Part shown: positions 1-5,027 of the stretch, one piece after another
Position numbering within the stretch: the first letter of the stretch is position 1
Layout of the letters: every line of letters begins with the position of its first letter
Notes under the pieces: model-generated
Database searches by the model: none
The model's input: only the letters and a program-made list of their open reading frames with translations
Told to the model about the DNA's origin: nothing
Source of the DNA: Lachnospiraceae bacterium
Lineage (GTDB): Bacteria; Bacillota; Clostridia; Lachnospirales; Lachnospiraceae
Reading direction: 5' to 3'
Length of the DNA: 9,476 nt
Assembly: GCA_009774585.1 (NCBI GenBank)
Contig: VSOA01000143.1
Span: forward strand, 1-9,476
Made by a program: the position numbers and the translations under genes

Positions 1-56
1 TACTTGTGCTAGACAACAAATAAATGGATTAATAAAATAACATGTGGTATAATAAA

Positions 57-61
57 AAGGA
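57..61 (+). promoter_or_regulatory. Ribosome binding site that sets the start at 69
   Basis: AAGGA lies 7 nt before the ATG at 69. The alternative in-frame ATG at 42 has only A/T-rich sequence upstream with no purine-rich site, so this element decides the start codon. Confidence 0.6.
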
Positions 62-68
62 ATATATT

Positions 69-563
69 ATGAAAGTACAGAAGACAAAGCGGAAAGAAAC
101 AAAAGAAAATTCCTTTAAAAAGTGGATAAGAAATAATATTTTTGAGGGTAATATTTTTCAGGAGAAAATATATGATGGTTGTTTGTACTTTGTACTCTAT
201 ATAGTACTGCCTATTATAATTACATCAGCTTCATTAATTGCGTTGGGCAATGCGGATGTGATGAACGTAACTTATTGCTATATTACAATTTTGATAAGTG
301 CATTGGGGTGTATCTATGATGCAATTAATAGATGGGAACAAAAAGACGGAAGTGAGCGTAATAGGAAGCTATTCATTATGATATTATGCTTGATATGTGT
401 TGCAATATATTGTTTAGTGGTAATATTTGCAGCGTTGATTCCGCGGATGATTATCAGAAAGGATGTTTTTCTGCTGGCATATGTCGCCAGTAATGTGATA
501 GCAATCATGGATGCGGCGAACTGTGTTCTGATCAAATTAGCAAAACAAAAGATTGTTGTATAA
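69..563 (+). CDS. Four-helix membrane protein of unknown function
   Basis: I do not recognise this 164-residue protein. The first ~35 residues are strongly basic and polar (KVQKTKRKETKEN). Four hydrophobic stretches follow, at about residues 38-59, 69-86, 100-124 and 131-154, so it is predicted to be a small polytopic inner-membrane protein. The segment between helices 2 and 3 is charged (RWEQKDGSERNRK). An in-frame ATG at 42 would add nine residues but has no Shine-Dalgarno site; the ATG at 69 has AAGGA at 57-61 with a 7-nt gap, so I chose it. The stop is 17 nt before the GTG of the membrane-anchored metallopeptidase, and that gap holds the next gene's ribosome site, so the two are almost certainly co-transcribed. 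A partner or substrate role for the peptidase is possible but only inferred. Transcription may begin upstream of the window. Confidence 0.75.
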   Translation: MKVQKTKRKETKENSFKKWIRNNIFEGNIFQEKIYDGCLYFVLYIVLPIIITSASLIALGNADVMNVTYCYITILISALGCIYDAINRWEQKDGSERNRKLFIMILCLICVAIYCLVVIFAALIPRMIIRKDVFLLAYVASNVIAIMDAANCVLIKLAKQKIVV

Positions 564-580
564 AACGGAGGTGAAGAAGG

Positions 581-1216
581 GTGAGCATTCAGTTTTATTT
601 ATCAATAGTTATCATCTGCTTTTTAGCAGCAATTGTGTTTGTATGTATTTGTGGAAGAGATATATACAATGAGCATTATTCTTCTCAATTAAAATTTGAT
701 ATTGGCTTAGATGAGATGAAAGAGAGCGAAGAAATACTAAATAATTTTATGAGTAATAATGATATTGATATTAATGGGAATATTGTCCGGGATGTAGCAC
801 AAAAACTTGATGTTGAGATAGGCGGATATTCTAATACAATTCAGAATAATGCAGAGTTATCTATGAAAAATGGGAAAAAGGTAGTAATCATGAAAGAAGG
901 GCTAAATGATCAGGAACAATGGTTTTGTTTTGCGCATGAATGTGCCCATTTGATTTATGGAGATCCCATTCCGCAGGCACGTCCGGAAGGAAAAGATAAG
1001 GACAAGCGCGAACAAAGGGCGGATTATTTAGCAGCAGCAATGATTATGCCGCGGGAAAAGGTATCAGCTTTTTTGGAAAAGAATGACTATATGAATATTT
1101 CTTCAAATAAGAGATTAAAGCTTATTGCTCAAATGTGTAGGGAATATAATGTAAGAGATGTTGTAGTAATGCGTAGAATCAAAGAAGTGATAACTTTGGA
1201 GCAGGCAGCATCATAA
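581..1216 (+). CDS. Membrane-anchored ImmA/IrrE-type zinc metallopeptidase (M78 family)
   Basis: This 211-residue protein has one N-terminal hydrophobic segment (about residues 4-24). A linker follows, then an ImmA/IrrE-type (DUF955, peptidase M78) domain at about 60-200. The catalytic motif H119-E120-C-A-H123 (HExxH) is intact, and the second conserved block E144-Q-R-A-D148 supplies the expected glutamate zinc ligand, followed by the usual AAAMIMP stretch. It is therefore predicted to be catalytically competent. Family members such as ImmA and IrrE cleave Xre-type repressors. Anchoring to the membrane is less usual and suggests a membrane-proximal substrate; this is inference. The start is GTG at 581, preceded by GGAGGT at 567-572 with an 8-nt gap, a strong site. 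It sits 17 nt after the four-helix membrane protein gene and shares its terminator at 1241-1273. No Xre-type gene is visible beside it. Membrane topology is not certain from sequence alone. Confidence 0.9.
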   Translation: MSIQFYLSIVIICFLAAIVFVCICGRDIYNEHYSSQLKFDIGLDEMKESEEILNNFMSNNDIDINGNIVRDVAQKLDVEIGGYSNTIQNNAELSMKNGKKVVIMKEGLNDQEQWFCFAHECAHLIYGDPIPQARPEGKDKDKREQRADYLAAAMIMPREKVSAFLEKNDYMNISSNKRLKLIAQMCREYNVRDVVVMRRIKEVITLEQAAS

Positions 1217-1240
1217 ATATCAAATTAAGCTTTATAGCAT

Positions 1241-1273
1241 AATCCCCCTCTATAGAGGGGGATTGATATTTTT
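1241..1273 (+). terminator. Rho-independent terminator of the membrane protein/peptidase unit
   Basis: A perfect 10-bp stem (1241-1250 paired with 1255-1264), containing five consecutive C-G pairs, closes a TATA loop at 1251-1254. It is followed after four bases by a T run at 1269-1273. It stands 24 nt after the stop at 1216. The plus strand has the T run; the minus strand does not (ATGCTATAAAGC follows), so it should act mainly on the plus-strand unit. The 5' arm and loop also encode the last residues and stop of the converging minus-strand gene. Confidence 0.85.
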
Positions 1274-1663
1274 ATCCAGTATACTCTGCAGAGCGTAATT
1301 ACTCATTTTCACAAGAGGGATATTAAAGGAATCGTCAAATAACAAAGCAACGGCAAAAAGATTTACATCATATTCATTTTTTAAGTTTTTGCCTTTGTAA
1401 TTGTGTTTGTGTTCATGATTAAAAACCGCGTGCCCAAGTTCATGGGCGCACAAGACATTTCTGGAAATATTATCATATCGTTTGTTTATAAAAATCGCTT
1501 TGCTTCCATCTTCATACCTATATGTATTTGCTTTGATAGAACGGATATCTGCGTCAACAAAGCGTACTTCATACTGTAGCTGACGGGCAATCTCCATTGC
1601 GTCTGTAGTTTCAAAGATGTTTCTTAACAATCTGGCATATAAAATAATATTTTCTTTTGTCAT
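1250..1663 (-). CDS. Soluble ImmA/IrrE-type zinc metallopeptidase (M78 family)
   Basis: This 137-residue protein has no membrane segment or signal peptide. It carries the M78 catalytic motif H74-E75-L-G-H78 preceded by RNVLCA, and a second block E97-Y-D-V-N-L-F-A that provides the presumed glutamate ligand and the usual helix. Relatives such as ImmA of mobile elements cleave an Xre-type repressor, but no repressor gene is adjacent here. At 137 residues it is at the short end of the family and keeps little beyond the catalytic core. The reading frame stays open upstream to an ATG at 1720, but that start lies inside the -35 box. The ATG at 1663 has AGGAG at 1674-1678 (10-nt gap) and is chosen; an ATG at 1672 is too close to that site. 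The stop codon lies in the loop of the terminator hairpin, and the gene converges on the membrane-anchored relative at 581-1216. Confidence 0.88.
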   Translation of the reverse strand: MTKENIILYARLLRNIFETTDAMEIARQLQYEVRFVDADIRSIKANTYRYEDGSKAIFINKRYDNISRNVLCAHELGHAVFNHEHKHNYKGKNLKNEYDVNLFAVALLFDDSFNIPLVKMSNYALQSILDKNINPPL

Positions 1664-1673
1664 TATCGGCATT

Positions 1674-1678
1674 CTCCT
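1674..1678 (-). promoter_or_regulatory. Ribosome binding site that sets the start at 1663
   Basis: On the minus strand AGGAG lies 10 nt before the ATG at 1663 and only 1 nt before an in-frame ATG at 1672. The spacing favours 1663. Confidence 0.6.
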
Positions 1679-1691
1679 ATAATTAAGCTTT

Positions 1692-1720
1692 AGTATAGAA
1701 TATACCGAAATAATTGTCAA
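1692..1720 (-). promoter_or_regulatory. Near-consensus sigma-A promoter of the soluble peptidase gene
   Basis: Read on the minus strand, a perfect TTGACA -35 box (1715-1720) is followed by a 17-nt spacer and TATACT (1692-1697, 5 of 6 matches to consensus). Transcription should begin near 1685, giving a leader of about 20 nt that contains the AGGAG site. The copy of a 12-base repeat at 1681-1692 overlaps the end of the -10 box and the start region, where an operator could sit. Confidence 0.85.
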
Positions 1721-1803
1721 TATATAGCGTATAATTTAAGGAAAAACACAATATTTTGTATAAGTACATCGCACGTTAGATACAGATACGCTTCTTCCTG
1801 CTC

Positions 1804-3297
1804 TTAGAACTGGAAATAAATAAACTGGCTCGCTTCATATTCCGGACCAAAGACGCCAAACAGGATGACTGCGCTAAAGAGCAGCGCAAACGCCAGCGAG
1901 CGGAACCATAAATTCTGCTGCTGTAATTTGCTAAGAACGTCAATCCGTTTGTATTTCAGATAATCCGCCGCTGCCAGTACCATGAGCGCAATAAGGAGAA
2001 AGTGAAATTCACTCTGACCAATTCCTAGCGTGTAGAGGGACCCGTCAACTAAGATTTCCGGATTAAAACGGAGCATGTTTATCAGAATTTCTTTGGACTT
2101 ACCAAGGCTTCCGGCGCGGAAGAACAGCCATGCAAAATCTACAAGGGCGAAGGTTGATACGACTTTCAGGATATGGTGGCTGAAAGTCTCACGGCAGATA
2201 TGGAGTTTATTAACAATATAATCCCTTGCAGGTTTTAGTATTTCTCCGACGACCTGATACAGTCCGTTCAGCCCGCCCCATAAGACGAATGCAAAGGAAG
2301 CGCCGTGCCACAAGCCGCTTACGGTAAAGACGATCATAATATTCAGATATTTGCGGAGTTTTCCCTTGCGATTGCCGCCCAGTGGAATGTATAAATAGTC
2401 TTTAAACCAGCTTGTCAGAGAAATGTGCCAGCGTCTCCAGAATCCGGCGACATTGTCGGCAAAGTATGGCGCATTGAAGTTTTCCATCAGGCGAAAGCCC
2501 ATAATCTGTGCGGCGCCTCGGGCAATCGTAGTATATCCGTTAAAATCGCATAGTATCTGAAAGGCAAATAAAATTGTTGCGATGATAATATAGAAGCCGC
2601 CGTACGTTGCAGGCGCATTATATACCGTATCGACAACGATCGCAATTCTGTCAGCCAGCACTAATTTCAGAAAATATCCCCAGAAGATCAGAAACAAGCC
2701 GTCCCTTACATTTTCATATTTTAAACGATGCCGCTCATTGATCTGGACAAGCAGATTCTTGGAACGCTCGATCGGACCGGCGACCAACTGCGGAAAGAAT
2801 GATACAAATAGAGCATATTTAAAGAAATTCTTCTCGGCATAAATTTCGTCCCGATAGACATCCATCGTATAGCTGAGCGCCTGAAACGTATAGAAAGATA
2901 TTCCGACCGGCAGCAGTAAATCAAAAGAGGGAACGGTAAGGCGGATATGCAATATTCCCAGCGCATGGCTTAATGTTCCCATAAATAAATCAAAGTATTT
3001 GAAGAATCCAAGTAATGACAGATTCAGAATAAAGCTGCCTGCCACGCAGCATTTTTTACCAATGATTTTATGTGAGGCATCGAGCGAGGAATGCTTGATC
3101 CATTCCATGATCAGACCGCTTAGGTAGGTCACTACAGTCGAAAAAAGAAGCAGCACAATATATTTAGGGTTCCAACACATATAGAAATAATAGCTGCATC
3201 CTAACAGCCACAGATAGCGGACTTTGTGTGGAATCACATAATAAATAAGGGTTACAATTGGAAAAAATATAAGAAAATCAGTTGAATTAAACAGCAT
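1804..3297 (-). CDS. MBOAT-family membrane O-acyltransferase (AlgI/DltB-like)
   Basis: This 497-residue polytopic membrane protein has the full usual length and motifs of the bacterial MBOAT family, which moves acyl (often acetyl) groups across the membrane onto extracellular glycans such as alginate or teichoic acid. Visible signatures are the LFNSTDFLIFFP start, FFPQLVAGPIERS at about 167-179, DFNGYTTIARG at 251-261, the WRRWHIS block with H291, DYLYIPLGGNR at 300-310, and GLWHG with H331. The histidine at the last position is the accepted catalytic residue in the family. The start has GAGGA 7 nt upstream. It lies 23 nt downstream of the SGNH-like gene, with which it should be co-transcribed from the promoter near 4805. 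There is no glycan biosynthesis gene in the window, so the acceptor is unknown. DltB is a less likely identity because no other dlt gene is present. Confidence 0.95.
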   Translation of the reverse strand: MLFNSTDFLIFFPIVTLIYYVIPHKVRYLWLLGCSYYFYMCWNPKYIVLLLFSTVVTYLSGLIMEWIKHSSLDASHKIIGKKCCVAGSFILNLSLLGFFKYFDLFMGTLSHALGILHIRLTVPSFDLLLPVGISFYTFQALSYTMDVYRDEIYAEKNFFKYALFVSFFPQLVAGPIERSKNLLVQINERHRLKYENVRDGLFLIFWGYFLKLVLADRIAIVVDTVYNAPATYGGFYIIIATILFAFQILCDFNGYTTIARGAAQIMGFRLMENFNAPYFADNVAGFWRRWHISLTSWFKDYLYIPLGGNRKGKLRKYLNIMIVFTVSGLWHGASFAFVLWGGLNGLYQVVGEILKPARDYIVNKLHICRETFSHHILKVVSTFALVDFAWLFFRAGSLGKSKEILINMLRFNPEILVDGSLYTLGIGQSEFHFLLIALMVLAAADYLKYKRIDVLSKLQQQNLWFRSLAFALLFSAVILFGVFGPEYEASQFIYFQF

Positions 3298-3320
3298 TTC
3301 TATTTCCTCGCATGGTTACG

Positions 3321-4724
3321 TTAATAGGCGGTCTCTACACGGTTGGTTACTTCCTCACTTCCGGTCGGGCGTGCTTCTACGATAAAGAGGCCGGTTTCTG
3401 AATCAGGGAATGTGACGCAGTTGTGCGTGCTCCATTCCTGTATGACGACAGGCTGTGAGGCGTCTTCACACATTTTGGTGATACGGAATTCGGCTTCCGC
3501 TTCGGTCAGATTATCTATAGAGTATATCATGTATGTTTTCTCTTCCTGCGTTGTGTCTGCCTGAATATCCAGACCGAAGATACGCTTGTCTATCTGGAGC
3601 ATCTTCTCTTCATAGGAATCATAGAACATATCTTCCGGTATCGGTCTTCCTTCCAGTTCATCAAGCAGCACTTCGCCGAGGACGTCTGTGTAAAGCTGTG
3701 CGCCTTTGTAATTTAAATGGTTGTGATCGACAAAGCAGGTATCGTCTTGTAAATCAAGGTATTTAGGGCTGCACAAGTTGAAATCATAATAACGAAGTCC
3801 GTTCTTTTCGGCAAGTTCGTTGATGCAGGCGACATACTGGTCGTAATTTCCTATACAGCGAACGCGAAAGTCCGGCATCGGGGACGTGAACAGTGTAAGA
3901 GAGATGTTTTCTTTGCGGCATAAATCAATGATAGCATTGAAATACTTCTCTGAACTGCTATCAAAGATAGGAGTCGGAATTGCGCTGCTATTACCTTCAA
4001 ATGTACCGGGTTCCACATAATCTAATGTTGTACAGAAACCTTTCTCAAAGAGAGGAGCCCGTTCATCCCAGATATGAATGTAATTTCTGTAATAGTCTGT
4101 CTGTTTCTGTTCAAGGCTCACCTTGATATAGGCTGTGTCAAACAAGTGCTCCGAATACTGTCTGATTGGGAAAAAAGTCATCATGCCAAATTTCTTATTT
4201 GCCAAATGGCATTTATAATCAAGCTTATTCAGCGACAGAGGCATTTGATAGAGAGTCTCCCAGTGTCTGGTGACTACTTCAGCATTATCCAGATCCCCAT
4301 AAACACAAGGAATCATATAGTACATTTCAAGATAAACATGCTTCGGACTATGATACTTAAGAGCTTCTTTCAATAAATAATAAGAAGCCATCATAGGCTG
4401 TGCAGAAGTTGACAGATTAAAATTATTTCTGCCATTTATCTCATCCAGCTTTGCAGGGATGATATCCATATATATGTGGGAACTGCCAATATAGAGATAG
4501 TCGATATTTTCTTCTTGCGAATAAAATTCCTTCATGACTGCCCGTTCCCATGAAGAACTATCGTTAGCGTAGTCGTTGACATAGATATAATTCAGAACAT
4601 TCATAATACCGGCACATATTAGAATAGTCAAGACAATTTCAGATAATCTTTTACCGTAAAGACGTGCTTTTGCAATATGCTTTTTGGGGTGAGTTAATTC
4701 GTTTAGAGCATTCAAATCATTCAT
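3321..4724 (-). CDS. SGNH-hydrolase-like membrane-anchored protein, MBOAT partner
   Basis: This 467-residue protein has an N-terminal cytoplasmic basic segment and one membrane helix at about residues 28-50, leaving the rest outside the cell. An SGNH-like fold is indicated by YIGSSH at 78-83, with the presumed nucleophile S81 or S82, and by the late D333-x-x-H336 block followed by LNYKGAQLY. Proteins of this type (AlgJ, AlgX, DltD analogues) work with MBOAT acyltransferases to pass the acyl group to an extracellular acceptor. The MBOAT gene follows after 23 nt. About 75 residues after ~390 form an additional, probably beta-rich, region I do not recognise. The start ATG at 4724 precedes the basic/TM segment, but its upstream region has only a weak purine site (GGA about 13 nt away), so initiation may be inefficient. 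Transferase partner rather than free esterase is inferred from context. Confidence 0.85.
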   Translation of the reverse strand: MNDLNALNELTHPKKHIAKARLYGKRLSEIVLTILICAGIMNVLNYIYVNDYANDSSSWERAVMKEFYSQEENIDYLYIGSSHIYMDIIPAKLDEINGRNNFNLSTSAQPMMASYYLLKEALKYHSPKHVYLEMYYMIPCVYGDLDNAEVVTRHWETLYQMPLSLNKLDYKCHLANKKFGMMTFFPIRQYSEHLFDTAYIKVSLEQKQTDYYRNYIHIWDERAPLFEKGFCTTLDYVEPGTFEGNSSAIPTPIFDSSSEKYFNAIIDLCRKENISLTLFTSPMPDFRVRCIGNYDQYVACINELAEKNGLRYYDFNLCSPKYLDLQDDTCFVDHNHLNYKGAQLYTDVLGEVLLDELEGRPIPEDMFYDSYEEKMLQIDKRIFGLDIQADTTQEEKTYMIYSIDNLTEAEAEFRITKMCEDASQPVVIQEWSTHNCVTFPDSETGLFIVEARPTGSEEVTNRVETAY

Positions 4725-4804
4725 AAGTGAGTTCGCGTCCGTTTTCTTGTTTATAATTTTGGAATGTAGATCAAGAATTACGCAAGTAGCGTGAAAACTA
4801 ATTC

Positions 4805-4813
4805 ATTATAGCA
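4805..4813 (-). promoter_or_regulatory. Extended -10 promoter of the SGNH/MBOAT operon
   Basis: On the minus strand TGC (4811-4813) directly precedes a perfect TATAAT (4805-4810), the TGnTATAAT form that tolerates a poor -35 box. No good TTGACA-like hexamer is found at the right distance. Transcription would begin near 4798, about 74 nt before the start codon at 4724. Confidence 0.6.
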
Positions 4814-4912
4814 TAATTGTATATATGATGAAAGAAAATACGAATAAATAATCTTTATCAATTGAAAATAGAGATGTATTTTGTAGTAAGATATGGTACT
4901 ATAAAGATAAAA

Positions 4913-4940
4913 GGATAAGCAGTTTTGCGTAAACTTATTC
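4913..4940 (+). other. Stem-loop in the leader of the giant gene
   Basis: GGATAAG at 4913-4919 can pair with CTTATTC at 4934-4940 (seven pairs, one G-U) around a 14-nt loop. No T run follows, so it is not a terminator. If the TATAAA at 4900-4905 is used, the hairpin would be at the extreme 5' end of the transcript, where it could protect the RNA. This could be chance in AT-rich sequence. Confidence 0.3.
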
Positions 4941-5027
4941 ATTTAGAATAGACAGAGTTGTTTTGGGAAGTTAAATGCAAAAGTGAGATGAACATTATTT
5001 AAACAAAATAGGAACGGATGAGAGAGT

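Larger units (their letters stand above)
4725..5027. other. Divergent intergenic region with control elements for both sides
   Basis: These 303 nt separate the leftward O-acylation operon from the rightward giant gene and contain no credible coding sequence. Towards the left there is an extended -10 promoter at 4805-4813 and a leader of about 75 nt with a small ACGC/GCGT hairpin. Towards the right, a TATAAA hexamer at 4900-4905 is the best -10 candidate for the giant gene, but I see no good -35 box at 16-18 nt, so this is weak. A stem-loop follows at 4913-4940. The last bases before 5028 carry only a modest ribosome site (GGA at 5016-5018, or AGGA at 5010-5013). Confidence 0.6.

Noticed and set aside
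48..53. TATAAT hexamer preceded by TGG as a promoter for the first gene
   Set aside because: Transcription would start near 60, inside the ribosome site at 57-61, and the -35 region matches only about half of the consensus. It is probably chance in AT-rich DNA.
1664..1720. N-terminal extension of the soluble peptidase to the ATG at 1720
   Set aside because: This stretch holds the promoter -35 and -10 boxes and the ribosome site of the start at 1663, so it is not translated as part of this protein.
1742..1759. Hairpin with T run on the minus strand as terminator of the MBOAT operon
   Set aside because: The stem is only four A/T-rich pairs (ACAA with TTGT) before the T run at 1742-1746. It is too weak to call, although no better terminator is seen before 1720.
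3343..4376. Plus-strand open frames inside the SGNH-like gene
   Set aside because: They lie opposite a well-supported gene, have no family resemblance, and read as shadows of its codons.
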